From: Jonquetella anthropi DSM 22815
Lineage (GTDB): Bacteria; Synergistota; Synergistia; Synergistales; Dethiosulfovibrionaceae
Length of the DNA: 64,000 nt
Direction: 5' to 3'
Assembly: GCF_000237805.1 (NCBI RefSeq)
Contig: NZ_CM001376.1
Span: 667,010-731,009 of the forward strand
Shown here: positions 1 through 7,295 of the stretch, one piece after another
Layout: every line of letters begins with the position of its first letter
How positions within the stretch are numbered: position 1 is the first letter of the stretch
Program-made: the position numbers and the translations under genes
The notes under the pieces: model-generated
Seen by the model: the letters and a program-made list of their open reading frames with translations, nothing else
Told to the model about the DNA's origin: nothing
Database searches by the model: none

Positions 1-405
1 ATCGGCGTCAATCTGCGGTTCCAGCACTACAAAGGAGACACCAAGCCGCCGGGCGGTCGCTTTTTCGAGCCGATGGCGGTTTTCCTCGCTGATCGGACGG
101 GCTGAGGAGAGAATGCCCAAGGCGCCGCCTGCGGTGACGATGGCCCGCAGCCGAAGCAACCGGGCTAAGTCGCGCGCTTGGCTGATTTTTCCGCCCTCGG
201 CCAGCAGGACTAACGTGTTAGCCGCTCGGTGATCCAACTTGAGGGAAGACAGCAGCCCCAACTTTTCTTGATGAGTCAGCAGGGGAGAGGCCAAAGTCCG
301 GCCGAGCTCCGGGCAGAGCTCGAGCGCCTGAATTGCCGGAAGAAAATCGACGCTCTTCAGGCCCTCAAGCCGGGCGGCCTCGGCCAAGGGAAGCAGGGTC
401 TTCAT
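1..405 (-). CDS. atpH: ATP synthase F1 delta subunit, C-terminus cut by window edge
   Basis: The minus-strand frame opens with ATG at 405 and runs off the window at base 1, giving 135 residues of a subunit that is normally about 180. The delta subunit (OSCP) belongs to the peripheral stalk and ties F1 to subunit b. The helical N-terminal domain and the segment LVLLAEGGKISQARDL match the family's conserved leucine-rich stretch before the C-terminal domain. Its ATG overlaps the atpF stop (ATGA at 405-402), typical of translational coupling in atp operons. The catalytic subunits should lie beyond the edge. Confidence 0.88.
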   Translation of the reverse strand, partial: MKTLLPLAEAARLEGLKSVDFLPAIQALELCPELGRTLASPLLTHQEKLGLLSSLKLDHRAANTLVLLAEGGKISQARDLARLLRLRAIVTAGGALGILSSARPISEENRHRLEKATARRLGVSFVVLEPQIDAD

Positions 406-881
406 TCTTCGCCCCGGCAGAACCGGTCGATTAGCGTCAGGTCGTCTGCGTCGGTCATCTTTCGGCTGGCCAACTTAGCCGCCGCCTCAAGAATCAGCGA
501 AGCCGTCTGCGTTTGAAGCCGCTCCTTAGCAAGCGCTTCTTCGCGGGCAATCCGTACCCGCATCTCTTCCAGCTCGTGCCGCGAGTCCTGTTTCGCCTGA
601 GCGAGAATGATCTCGTAGGCTTGGTCGGCGTGATCCCGCGCGTCGTCAACAAGTCGGGAAGCCGCCCGGCTGGCCGCGTGCATTTGCTCCTCGTTGTGGC
701 GCTGCAGTTCCTCGCCGACAGCCCGCGCGTCAGAGGCTCTCTTCAACTCGTCCGCAATAGCATCCTGACGGGCTTTCATCGCCCGGCGAAGCGGAGTGAA
801 AAGGAACCGGCGCGCCAGAAGATAGAGCACCAGCAGGTTGAGCACAGTCCAGAGGATATTCCAGTCAACCTTGAGGAACAT
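402..881 (-). CDS. atpF: ATP synthase F0 subunit b
   Basis: A protein of 159 aa with one N-terminal membrane segment (about residues 8-26, WNILWTVLNLLVLYLLARRF) followed by a long, charged, alanine-rich amphipathic helix, the architecture of the peripheral-stalk b subunit. Family length is about 155-170 aa, so it is complete. It sits between atpE (9 bp upstream) and atpH (overlapping), the standard F0F1 order. Only one b-type gene is seen here, so the stalk is probably a homodimer. Confidence 0.93.
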   Translation of the reverse strand: MFLKVDWNILWTVLNLLVLYLLARRFLFTPLRRAMKARQDAIADELKRASDARAVGEELQRHNEEQMHAASRAASRLVDDARDHADQAYEIILAQAKQDSRHELEEMRVRIAREEALAKERLQTQTASLILEAAAKLASRKMTDADDLTLIDRFCRGEE

Positions 882-890
882 AATGCAGGC

Positions 891-1109
891 CTACTTCAGA
901 AGGATAACTGCCATCGCGACGACGAAACCGTAAATAGCCGTTGCCTCGGCCAATCCGCACCCTAACAACATGGTCTTCATCACATCATTTTTGGCCTCCG
1001 GCTGACGGGCGATCGACTCACAGGCCTTCCCTGTTGCCAAGCCGATGCCGATTCCCGCACCGACGCCAGTCAAAACGGCGATCCCAGCACCCAAAGCAGT
1101 TAAAGACAT
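891..1109 (-). CDS. atpE: ATP synthase F0 subunit c (proteolipid)
   Basis: A 72-aa hairpin of two membrane helices joined by the conserved polar loop ARQPEA. The ion-binding carboxylate is the Glu of LAEATAIYG in helix 2. In Na+-coupled c subunits (Ilyobacter, Propionigenium) helix 1 carries a Gln seven residues before AGK-type positions and helix 2 reads AEST; here the Gln position is Ile (GAGIGIG) and the Ser after Glu is Ala. By established knowledge of c-ring ligands this argues for H+ coupling. An SD-like GAAAGGAGCGAG precedes the ATG at 1109. Confidence 0.94.
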   Translation of the reverse strand: MSLTALGAGIAVLTGVGAGIGIGLATGKACESIARQPEAKNDVMKTMLLGCGLAEATAIYGFVVAMAVILLK

Positions 1110-1127
1110 AACACTCGCTCCTTTCGG

Positions 1128-1802
1128 TTAATCAAGAACATCCTGAGTGAACAACAGCGTGAGAAAAACGAAAACAGCCATCTGAATCAACCCGTCGAAC
1201 AGGTCGAAGTACAGCCCTAAAATCGACGGAACGACCGCGGGGGTCAAATGATGAACCAGCGTCATCACGACGAACGCGCCGAAAATGTTGCCGAAAAGCC
1301 GCATGCACAGCGACAGAGGTCGGGTCGCCATGTCGATGATGTTGAAAGGAAGCATGGCGGGATTGGGCTCGATCAGCCGCTTTAGAGCCCCTTTCGGCCC
1401 TTTGACGGCTAAAAGGGTCCCGTAAATGACAAAAAAGCTGCACAGCGCCAGTCCAGCTGTGACGTTCAGGTCCTTCGTCGGCGGAACTAAATCCAACAGG
1501 CCCGATAGGTTAGCTACCGCAAGGTAGAGAGCCAGCGCGCCAAAATACGGCGAAAGGCCGGCGCACCGAGCCCCAAGCGTTCCGGTGATAAAGTCGTCCA
1601 TTGTCTTGACAAAGACTTCGCCAACCAGCTGCAGCTTTCCCGGCCGCATCTTAGCCCGGCGTCCGGCTAAAAAGAACAGAACGCCCAACAAGGCGACAAT
1701 GCCCCACGAAAAGACGACAGAACGAGGTACTTGAATGAGTCCTAAATTTACGCTCTGAGGCGTCACCGCCTGTTGAAGCTCTTGAGAGATAGTACCCGTC
1801 AC
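1128..1802 (-). CDS. atpB: ATP synthase F0 subunit a
   Basis: A 224-aa polytopic protein. The universally conserved arginine of the ion channel is in SLCMRLFGNIFG (about residues 161-172), and the C-terminal helix QMAVFVFLTLLFTQ carries the expected Gln. It starts with GTG at 1802, five bases after a strong SD (AAGGAGGT at 1815-1808 on the minus strand). It is first in the operon: no atpI or atpZ lies upstream, only the promoter and a divergent tRNA-Ser. Confidence 0.94.
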   Translation of the reverse strand: MTGTISQELQQAVTPQSVNLGLIQVPRSVVFSWGIVALLGVLFFLAGRRAKMRPGKLQLVGEVFVKTMDDFITGTLGARCAGLSPYFGALALYLAVANLSGLLDLVPPTKDLNVTAGLALCSFFVIYGTLLAVKGPKGALKRLIEPNPAMLPFNIIDMATRPLSLCMRLFGNIFGAFVVMTLVHHLTPAVVPSILGLYFDLFDGLIQMAVFVFLTLLFTQDVLD

Positions 1803-1828
1803 CCGTCACCTCCTTTTTAAGCGCTCAC

Positions 1829-1856
1829 AGTATATGCTTTTAAAAGAAAAGTACAA
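1829..1856 (-). promoter_or_regulatory. sigma-70 promoter of the atp operon
   Basis: On the minus strand TTGTAC (1856-1851), 16 bp, then TATACT (1834-1829), 27 bases before the atpB GTG. It lies inside an AT-rich 335-bp gap (1803-2137) between atpB and the tRNA-Ser gene that has no ORF worth calling. Confidence 0.65.
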
Positions 1857-2097
1857 GGCTAAAAAATAATGGATTCTGAAAATGACAAAATATACGATAT
1901 TCTGCAGGGTATATTCAAAAGAATATCATATTGTTTGGAAATAGACTTGTTGTCCCTCGCCCCGAGCCGTTCGGCAAAAAGTTGAAAAAAAGATGACATG
2001 GCACCTCATTGGAGGCTCGCCGTGTCGTTTTGAAGGAGACTGGGAATGAACCGAGGGGCCCCTGCTCAAAGGGTAGCAGGAGGAGAGAAGCCGGCTG

Positions 2098-2125
2098 TTC
2101 ACAGCCTGAATTTTTATGATATAAT
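2098..2125 (+). promoter_or_regulatory. promoter of tRNA-Ser
   Basis: TTCACA (2098-2103), 16 bp, TATAAT (2120-2125), placing initiation a few bases before the mature tRNA 5' end at 2138. Confidence 0.7.
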
Positions 2126-2137
2126 GGCACGCGTCGC

Positions 2138-2227
2138 GGAGAGGTGGCTGAGCGGTCGAAAGCGCTTGACTCGAAATCAAGTGAGGGGCTTGCTCCTCCG
2201 AGAGTTCAAATCTCTCCCTCTCCGCCA
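2138..2227 (+). tRNA. tRNA-Ser(CGA)
   Basis: A 90-nt class II tRNA with long variable arm. The acceptor stem pairs GGAGAGG with CCTCTCC, G discriminator, CCA encoded. The anticodon loop is CTCGAAA, anticodon CGA. The T arm is GAGAGTTCAAATCTCTC. Confidence 0.95.
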
Positions 2228-2245
2228 GATACAAAAACAAAACTT

Positions 2246-2274
2246 GCCGCCGGCTGCAGACCGGCGGCTTTTTT
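2246..2274 (+). terminator. intrinsic terminator of tRNA-Ser
   Basis: An 8-bp perfect GC stem (GCCGCCGG 2246-2253 with CCGGCGGC 2261-2268), 7-nt loop, then six T. Confidence 0.9.
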
Positions 2275-2530
2275 ATGCTGAACGCTCGAAAATGGTTTGC
2301 TGGTCGGTTCGTCTCAATAAAACGGGAAGTGAGAAGCCGTTTATAAATAAGGCTTGGGGAACCTTGCCTCATATTGGACACCGTGATGAACGGGCGCGGG
2401 GGCTGTGAGTGCGCTTGCCGAAAACGGCGTTTTCCCTCGGCTTGCGGGGCCTTGACCGCCGCGTTGGCTCGTCCAGCGACGCTGTCGCCGCGGCGAGTTT
2501 TTAGAGCCCCTGCCCGATTGGCCTTGAGAA
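2275..2530. other. intergenic, no gene seen
   Basis: About 255 bp between the tRNA-Ser terminator and the terminator of the peptidase. Short open frames exist on both strands but have no SD, no family resemblance and cross the terminators. I see nothing else. Confidence 0.5.
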
Positions 2531-2558
2531 AAAATAAAAAGACGCCCGAAGGGGCGTC
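2531..2558 (-). terminator. intrinsic terminator of the C69 peptidase gene
   Basis: On the minus strand GACGCCC pairs with GGGCGTC (2558-2552 and 2547-2541) around a 4-nt loop, followed by TTTTTATTTT; it starts 12 bases after the stop codon. Confidence 0.85.
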
Positions 2559-2569
2559 TTTTTATTTGC

Positions 2570-4192
2570 TTATTTGCCGCCGGTTCCGTCGGGACGGACG
2601 AACGGCCCGTCGGCGATCGACTCGGCCCACTCTTTGGGGAAGGGCGTCAGGTTCATGTCGATAGCTCCAAGACAGTACTTGCTGAACAGCCGGTCGCCCA
2701 GCTTGAGCCACTCGTCATGCCAGCCCTGCGCTTGGTCGTAGGCGTACTTCTGAATGAGCTCCAGACCGGCTGACCGATCGCCCTTGTTGATCAGTTCCGC
2801 GCTCTGTTTCAGCAGTTCGGGAACCCGAGCAAACTGTTCGTTCATTCGGGGCGTTCTCGCCTCGTGAATCTCGGCTCGGATCGGCTGATACCGCCAGTCC
2901 GCAATGCTCTGAACCCGAATGCAGCTCCACCAGCCCGATTCGGGCGTATAGGGAGTGCGGCGCGTGCCGGTTGAGTAGAGCGCCGGCAGTTCGCTCATCG
3001 ATGCCCAGAGCGGCGTCAAGTACGTCGTGTCGGCGGCGCCGTAGCCAAACCATACGACGCCCTTAATCTCGTCCGGGAGCCGGCCGTCGACTTGGCAAAT
3101 CTGAACGTACGTCTGACGGTAGTCGTTGATCGCCCGGGGGTACTCGCAGTCCTTATATCCCAAATTGAGCTGCTTGCGGTAGCGGGTCGGATTTCCCCAA
3201 GGGCCAGCGGCCTTGCCCTTGCTCAGGTCAAACGGCGTGCCGCCGTACCAATCGCCCTGCAGGGCGAACAGGTCGGCGACGGTCACTTTCTTATCCGGCT
3301 TGACCGACAGCGGGAAGCGGTACGCCCACGGATCCAGCTTTGCCGACGGGGCAAAAACGGACAGGGCGCGCCACTCGCGCAGCGACGAGTACAGGCGGAT
3401 TGTCGGGTAGAAGACCTCGGCGGGGCTGAAGTCCTTCGGATTGGCGTCCTTTGGGGAGATCAGGCCGTTCTTAACCGCGTAGTCGATCATATCCGGCGCG
3501 GCCAAGACGTTCGCCTTGTCGGTCAGGTCAAGATGACAGAGCCGAGCCCGGTTGGCCGCAACGAATATTTCGTCGTCTGGCACGCGCCACGCGGCCCACA
3601 TCGTATTGCCGTATACCTCAAAGACCCACGTCTCGTTGCCGTCGGTAATCGGCATCGTCTCGCCGTCCGAGAACCAACCGTACTTGCTAACCAACTGTCC
3701 CATGAGCTCGACCGCTTCGCGGGCAGTCGCGCAGCGCTCGAGGGCGATTTCCTGCAGGTTATAGCAGTTCATCAGGCCGAAGGCGTTCTCGATCATCAGC
3801 TTTTTCGCCCGCTGGCTGTGCTCGTCGTCGGCTGTCATGGACATGGTGCTTTCGCCCATCGCCAGCCCTTTTTCGTTGATGAAGGCGTATTGGGACGTCA
3901 AGTATCGATACGTGTGGGGAGCTTCAGGAATCTTCGACATCGGCACGTCGGCTTCGTCGGGCGCCTTGCCGACTCCGTGCTGGGTAATGAGCCGCTCGCT
4001 TCCTGCCGGGTGATCGGCGGCGGCGATCAGCTTCAGACCAAAGTGATCGCTCAACGAGTCGCAGGTGTGCGAGATCATCGCCGTCCCATCGGCCGAGGCG
4101 TTTTTGCCCACGGCGAACACGGTGCAGCCGAACGCGGCAGACGAGAGGACAAGAGAAGCGATCAGTCCAACGAGCGGGGCAGCTTTTTTCAT
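2570..4192 (-). CDS. secreted C69-family dipeptidase
   Basis: A 540-aa protein with a Sec signal (KK start, hydrophobic core to about residue 20) and then AFGCTVFAVGKNASADG. In the C69 family (PepD type, Ntn-hydrolase fold) the Cys directly after the propeptide is the catalytic nucleophile; here it is Cys23. A lipoprotein reading of the same Cys is less likely because the family motif C-T-x-F-x-x-G-K is intact. Further family features are the GNETWVFEVYG segment and Tyr-rich C-terminal half. The product probably trims peptides in the periplasm, fitting a peptide-fermenting organism. Monocistronic, with its own terminator. Confidence 0.85.
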   Translation of the reverse strand: MKKAAPLVGLIASLVLSSAAFGCTVFAVGKNASADGTAMISHTCDSLSDHFGLKLIAAADHPAGSERLITQHGVGKAPDEADVPMSKIPEAPHTYRYLTSQYAFINEKGLAMGESTMSMTADDEHSQRAKKLMIENAFGLMNCYNLQEIALERCATAREAVELMGQLVSKYGWFSDGETMPITDGNETWVFEVYGNTMWAAWRVPDDEIFVAANRARLCHLDLTDKANVLAAPDMIDYAVKNGLISPKDANPKDFSPAEVFYPTIRLYSSLREWRALSVFAPSAKLDPWAYRFPLSVKPDKKVTVADLFALQGDWYGGTPFDLSKGKAAGPWGNPTRYRKQLNLGYKDCEYPRAINDYRQTYVQICQVDGRLPDEIKGVVWFGYGAADTTYLTPLWASMSELPALYSTGTRRTPYTPESGWWSCIRVQSIADWRYQPIRAEIHEARTPRMNEQFARVPELLKQSAELINKGDRSAGLELIQKYAYDQAQGWHDEWLKLGDRLFSKYCLGAIDMNLTPFPKEWAESIADGPFVRPDGTGGK

Positions 4193-4211
4193 TCGGTCTC
4201 CTCCTCGAGGC

Positions 4212-4260
4212 GGGGACGAAGTCCCCAGATGTTTTATTGTGCTACTTGTGCGATATTATA
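4212..4260 (-). promoter_or_regulatory. -10 element and 5'-UTR hairpin of the peptidase gene
   Basis: TATAAT lies at 4260-4255 on the minus strand, with no convincing -35. The leader then forms a 6-bp hairpin (GGGGAC / GTCCCC, 3-nt loop, 4226-4212) just before the SD GAGGAGGAG. The hairpin may stabilise the mRNA; that role is inference. Confidence 0.45.
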
Positions 4261-4740
4261 TCGTGTTTTATTTCACTTTTGGCGTTGCCTCCGGTACATG
4301 AAGACGTGTTTTGTAGCCGGTCGGTCGGCTCGTCGGCGTGGGCAGGTGAAAGGCGCGTGTTCCGCCGCGCTGGGCCGACCTGACGCGAGGGGGAGAAAAC
4401 TCGAAGGGGCCGACGGAGCCAGCCGAGCTCAAGCGAAAGGACGGCAAACGACAGAAGGAGGATCCTTTGGCGGATCTCTCTGCGGAGGTCCAGCGGGAAG
4501 GGAGCCGTGATGAATTTTTCCCCGGTGGGGCGTTAGTTGTCCTCCTAGCGACGATCAAGTGGGGCGGAGCCGTGGCCTCAGGCGCCTAACCTGCTGAGAG
4601 GCACAGTGATATGATGGCCCAAGAACGCCTCGGCCGGAGAGCGGCTCATGGAAAGGGGAAGCCCCGTCCATGACGAAGCGTCAGGACGGGGCTTGAACGC
4701 GGAGAAAACGGCGGCAGAGGGGAGAGCGAAACCGACGTCA
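4261..4740. other. intergenic, no convincing gene; one perfect hairpin
   Basis: No supported gene in about 480 bp. An 11-bp perfect stem (4659-4669 with 4684-4694, AAGCCCCGTCC arm) has no T tract on either side, so it is not a canonical terminator. The last 50 bp resemble the spacer between the small RNA repeats that follow, suggesting the repeat array once extended or eroded here. Confidence 0.4.
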
Positions 4741-4757
4741 CTCCCGTTGGATCCAGA

Positions 4758-4912
4758 AAGGTAAAAATAAGGCCTTCAACGCGTTCGCTTGGTGAATAAA
4801 GCGGGCGGCTGAAGGCCACAAAATTCTTGTAAGAGGTATTCGCACCGGGCACTCGGGAACACCTTCCGACCAATCGGCTTCACAGGGGAGTGCCCCCCTC
4901 CACCGACCCGGT
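4758..4912 (-). ncRNA. tandem small RNA, copy 1
   Basis: The transcript is predicted from the promoter at 4947-4919. It begins near 4912, has a 5' domain with the 8-bp stem GGGCACTC/GAGTGCCC (plus strand 4847-4854 with 4888-4895) enclosing a small CCGA-TTGG-TCGG hairpin, and ends in a long terminator hairpin (4817-4771, outer stem GGCCTTCA/TGAAGGCC) followed by TTATTTTTA. Length is about 150 nt. There is no conserved ORF across the three copies. No known RNA family is recognised; 6S, SRP RNA and common riboswitches were considered. Confidence 0.72.
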
Positions 4913-4918
4913 GAGGCC

Positions 4919-4947
4919 ACTATACTTCGATAGTATGGGAAAGTCAA
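4919..4947 (-). promoter_or_regulatory. promoter of small RNA copy 1
   Basis: Minus strand TTGACT (4947-4942), exactly 17 bp, TATAGT (4924-4919). The same architecture recurs at the same offset in copies 2 and 3. Confidence 0.8.
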
Positions 4948-5045
4948 GGGCGCCGGCCGGAACGAGGATAAAAGCTGTGGCAGAGGAATATCGTCGTTAA
5001 TTCAATAAGGGGAGACCGGCACTCACGCCCTTTTGAGACAGAAGT

Positions 5046-5198
5046 ATAAAAAAAGGCCTTCAACGCGATCGCTTGACGAACAAAGCGAGCGATTGAAGGC
5101 CACTCTTCTTGAGGAACAGGGTGTTCTCACCGGGCATCCGGGAACACCGACCGACCAATCGGATTCACAGGGGGATGCCCCCCCTCCACCAACCCGGC
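5046..5198 (-). ncRNA. tandem small RNA, copy 2
   Basis: Same organisation as copy 1, offset by 284 bp at the terminator stem. The 5' stem is GGGCATCC/GGATGCCC (plus strand 5132-5139 with 5173-5180); two base pairs differ from copy 1 and both are restored by compensating changes, which supports a selected RNA structure. The CCGA-TTGG-TCGG hairpin and the GGTGTTCCCG stretch are conserved. The terminator hairpin is 5101-5055, followed by seven T. Predicted length about 150 nt. Confidence 0.75.
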
Positions 5199-5204
5199 GA
5201 AGCC

Positions 5205-5233
5205 ACTATACTTCGATAGCATGAGAAAGTCAA
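5205..5233 (-). promoter_or_regulatory. promoter of small RNA copy 2
   Basis: Minus strand TTGACT (5233-5228), 17 bp, TATAGT (5210-5205). Confidence 0.8.
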
Positions 5234-5322
5234 GGGCCGGGACGAGGATAAAGGCGGTGGCAGAGAAATATCGTCGTTAATTCAATGAGGGGAGACCGGC
5301 ACTCACGCCTTTTGGATCCAGA

Positions 5323-5475
5323 GGGTAAAAACAAGGCCTTCAACGCGTTCACTTGACGAACAAAGCGAGCGGCTGAAGGCCAATCTTTTGAGGACGGGGC
5401 GTTCGCACCGGGCATCCGGGAACACCGACCGACCAATCGGGTTCACAGGGAGATGCCTCCCTCCACCGACCCGGC
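5323..5475 (-). ncRNA. tandem small RNA, copy 3
   Basis: First copy in transcription order. The 5' stem is GGCATC/GATGCC extended by a wobble (plus strand 5410-5417 with 5451-5458), with the same CCGA-TTGG-TCGG hairpin inside. The terminator hairpin is 5381-5335 with outer stem GGCCTTCA/TGAAGGCC, followed by TTGTTTTTA. Terminator stems of copies 2 and 3 start 280 bp apart. Confidence 0.73.
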
Positions 5476-5481
5476 AAGGTC

Positions 5482-5510
5482 AATATACTTTAGCAGCAGG
5501 GGAAAGTCAA
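5482..5510 (-). promoter_or_regulatory. promoter of small RNA copy 3
   Basis: Minus strand TTGACT (5510-5505), 17 bp, TATATT (5487-5482). The hexamers are kept although the spacer has diverged from the other copies. Confidence 0.78.
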
Positions 5511-6223
5511 CATCTAAAAGATGAAGATTCCATAAAAGAAGAAACAGCCCCACAAGGGTCAGAAGAACTAATAGGTTTCCATCGCCCCAAGGAACTTTTT
5601 CTTAAACGAGCTGATTTTAATTGAAAAAACGTTATCTAAACTTGCCGAGCAGACAGCTGTTCCACCTCTGAGAGACTCCGCACGGTTTTTCCGAGACGCT
5701 GTTTATATGTTTTGTCTGTATAGCTCGGAAAACAAGCCCCATTGAACTCGCCAAACCATCACTTCAGAAGCCCTCAAGTTTTAGGGGAAGGGACACACAA
5801 GGCCCAGCGGCAGCGCAGACGAACGTCATAGACGAAGTGAACCGCGCTGCTCGCCGCGGCGTTTAAAAGAACTTTTTTACCGTTTAGCATCAGGCAAAAG
5901 GGGCCTCGTCGGTCAGGGCGATGCCTTTCGATCAGTAGGCAGGGGCTAAGCTCAAAAACATGGTCTAGGTCTCCCGTTCGGCTCAAGGTTCAACGGCCGA
6001 AGAAGCAGGAATAAAACTTCTCGGCAGCAGGGCCGAGCTAGGGGAGAAAACGCGCCCAAGCGGGCGGACAGGCAGAAGCGCGTTCGGCCTATCAGGCCTA
6101 AAGACGAACTTGACGGCCCAGTCTGACCGCGCGGGTAGTCTTGAGACGCGGCGGCAGCGATATGACTGCGGACTTTGGACTGCTTCGCTTGGCGTCCACG
6201 CGACGGACAGAAAACAGCAGGGC
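5511..6223. other. intergenic, possible gene debris
   Basis: About 710 bp with no convincing gene. Bases 5515-5770 are more AT-rich than the surroundings, and one plus frame ending at 5624 reads like a protein tail (KEETAPQGSEELIGFHRP) but has no start or SD. It may be the eroded 3' end of a lost gene. The remainder to the tmRNA terminator shows nothing. Confidence 0.35.
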
Positions 6224-6256
6224 AAAAAATAAAACGCGGTCGCTTGACCGCGTTTT
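6224..6256 (-). terminator. intrinsic terminator of tmRNA
   Basis: An 11-bp perfect stem (AAAACGCGGTC 6231-6241 with 6246-6256), 4-nt loop, then TTTTTT on the minus strand (6229-6224). Confidence 0.9.
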
Positions 6257-6268
6257 AACGTATTCAGA

Positions 6269-6589
6269 TGGTGGAGGCGCGGAGAATCGAACTCCGGTCC
6301 TGACATAACGGGTACGAATGGGCGGCTACAGGCTTAGACGATCTCTTTTAACGCGCTGCGCCCGACGCCTGACCGACAGAAGGGTATCGGGTGCTGCGGA
6401 TGGAAGGAAATGACGCTGCCCGCGATGATTAGCCCGCCCGGGAGGCGCGAGCGCTCCCTCTCCGTTTGGGCGGCCGCGTGCTTACGCAGCCAGTGCGAAA
6501 TCGTTGTCAGTTCTTATGTTTGACGGGTAACGCCCGTCGCTCGGCCTGCTCCCAGACTTCCGCCATACCAGTCGAAACCGGTCGCCCCC
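6269..6589 (-). ncRNA. ssrA: transfer-messenger RNA (tmRNA)
   Basis: About 321 nt. The tRNA-like ends pair GGGGGCG with CGCCTCC plus A and encoded CCA; the T arm is GGAGTTCGATTCTCC. The 5' segment ACCGGTTTCGACTGG is the standard tmRNA D-arm region. The tag reading frame ends DNDFALAA then TAA. Read back in frame it is preceded by Thr and Arg codons (ACT, AGA), so the resume codon is not the usual GCN. smpB, its protein partner, lies 34 bp upstream on the same strand. The pair rescues stalled ribosomes by trans-translation. Confidence 0.95.
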
Positions 6590-6600
6590 GGTTCACGTTG

Positions 6601-6606
6601 ATTATA
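6601..6606 (-). promoter_or_regulatory. -10 element of tmRNA
   Basis: TATAAT on the minus strand 11 bases before the mature 5' end. The -35 (ACTGAC at a 16-bp spacing) is weak. It lies within the last codons and stop region of smpB, so tmRNA can be made independently of smpB. Confidence 0.55.
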
Positions 6607-6623
6607 TCACATTGATTCTCAGG

Positions 6624-7094
6624 TCAGTTTCTGTTCCTCAGTTCTCTGGCGATGGAGCGCTGAACGTCCCGCTCTCTGATGTCGTCCCGGCGGTCTGCGG
6701 CACTCTTTCCCCGCGCGAGGCCCAGTTCAATTTTGGCAAGTTTGCCGCCTTTGACGTAGAGCTTGAGCGGCACGAGGGTGAAGCCCCGCTCTTTGACTTT
6801 TGCCTGGAGCCGGCGGAGCTCCCGACGGTGAAGCAGCAGTTTGCGCGCTCGGTGCGGCTCAACTTTGACCCATGCGGTGGCCTTCTCGTAGGGGGAAATG
6901 TGGACGTTTTCAAGCCACAGTTCGCCGTCCTTGAATTTGGCGTACCCGTCTTTGAGGTTGGCCCGTCCGGCCCGGATGGACTTAATCTCCGTGCCGGTCA
7001 GCACGAGGCCGCATTCCATCGTCTCCAGAATCTCGTAGTCGTGTCGGGCTTTTCTGTTGACTGCGGCGACCTTGTCGTCCGGCGAGTTCGGCAT
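6624..7094 (-). CDS. smpB: SsrA-binding protein SmpB
   Basis: A 156-aa protein, normal for SmpB. The family core is clear: NRKARHDYEILET, GLVLTGTEIKSIRAGRANLKD split over residues 13-47, and the basic C-terminal tail rich in Lys and Arg that enters the decoding centre. SD AAAGGAGG precedes the ATG. It delivers tmRNA to stalled ribosomes; the gene is directly followed by ssrA on the same strand. Confidence 0.97.
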   Translation of the reverse strand: MPNSPDDKVAAVNRKARHDYEILETMECGLVLTGTEIKSIRAGRANLKDGYAKFKDGELWLENVHISPYEKATAWVKVEPHRARKLLLHRRELRRLQAKVKERGFTLVPLKLYVKGGKLAKIELGLARGKSAADRRDDIRERDVQRSIARELRNRN

Positions 7095-7118
7095 GATGGC
7101 CTCCTTTGCGTTCTTTCT

Positions 7119-7153
7119 AAAAAAACAGACCCCGACGCTTCCGCCGGGATCTG
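7119..7153 (-). terminator. intrinsic terminator of tRNA-Pro
   Basis: A 12-bp stem with two G-T wobbles (CAGATCCCGGCG with CGTCGGGGTCTG on the minus strand), 4-nt loop, then seven T. It separates tRNA-Pro from smpB. Confidence 0.8.
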
Positions 7154-7166
7154 CCTGTTTTCTTGA

Positions 7167-7245
<79 letters not shown>

Positions 7246-7256
7246 ACACGAGGCGC

Positions 7257-7285
7257 ATTGTACCTCAGGGGAGGAAATCCGTCAA
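7257..7285 (-). promoter_or_regulatory. promoter of tRNA-Pro
   Basis: Minus strand TTGACG (7285-7280), 17 bp, TACAAT (7262-7257), 11 bases before the tRNA. Confidence 0.78.
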
Positions 7286-7295
7286 GCAGGGCGGA

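Larger units (their letters stand above)
4745..5510 (-). repeat. three tandem ~280-bp repeats carrying the small RNA genes
   Basis: Three diverged direct repeats with a period of 280-284 bp. Each unit includes a spacer (GGCAGAG...AGACCGGCACTCACGCC in the plus orientation of the better-kept units), a terminator, an RNA body and a promoter. The most conserved blocks are promoter, CCGATTGGTCGG and the terminator stem arms; spacers and loops vary, the pattern of selected gene duplication rather than a neutral repeat. Confidence 0.8.

Noticed and set aside
3092-4510. 472-aa plus-strand open frame
   Set aside because: It is the antisense shadow of the C69 peptidase, an effect of high third-position GC.
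4659-4694. Intrinsic terminator
   Set aside because: A perfect 11-bp stem but no T run on either strand.
4758-5475. 6S RNA, SRP RNA or a cobalamin/glycine riboswitch
   Set aside because: The ends do not pair as in 6S, the SRP GGAAGG/tetraloop core is incomplete, no riboswitch core was recognised, and no coding gene follows downstream on the minus strand.
4745-5510. CRISPR array or simple tandem repeat
   Set aside because: The unit is ~280 bp with diverged internal blocks, only three copies, and each block set matches promoter, RNA and terminator; there are no short identical repeats with unique spacers.
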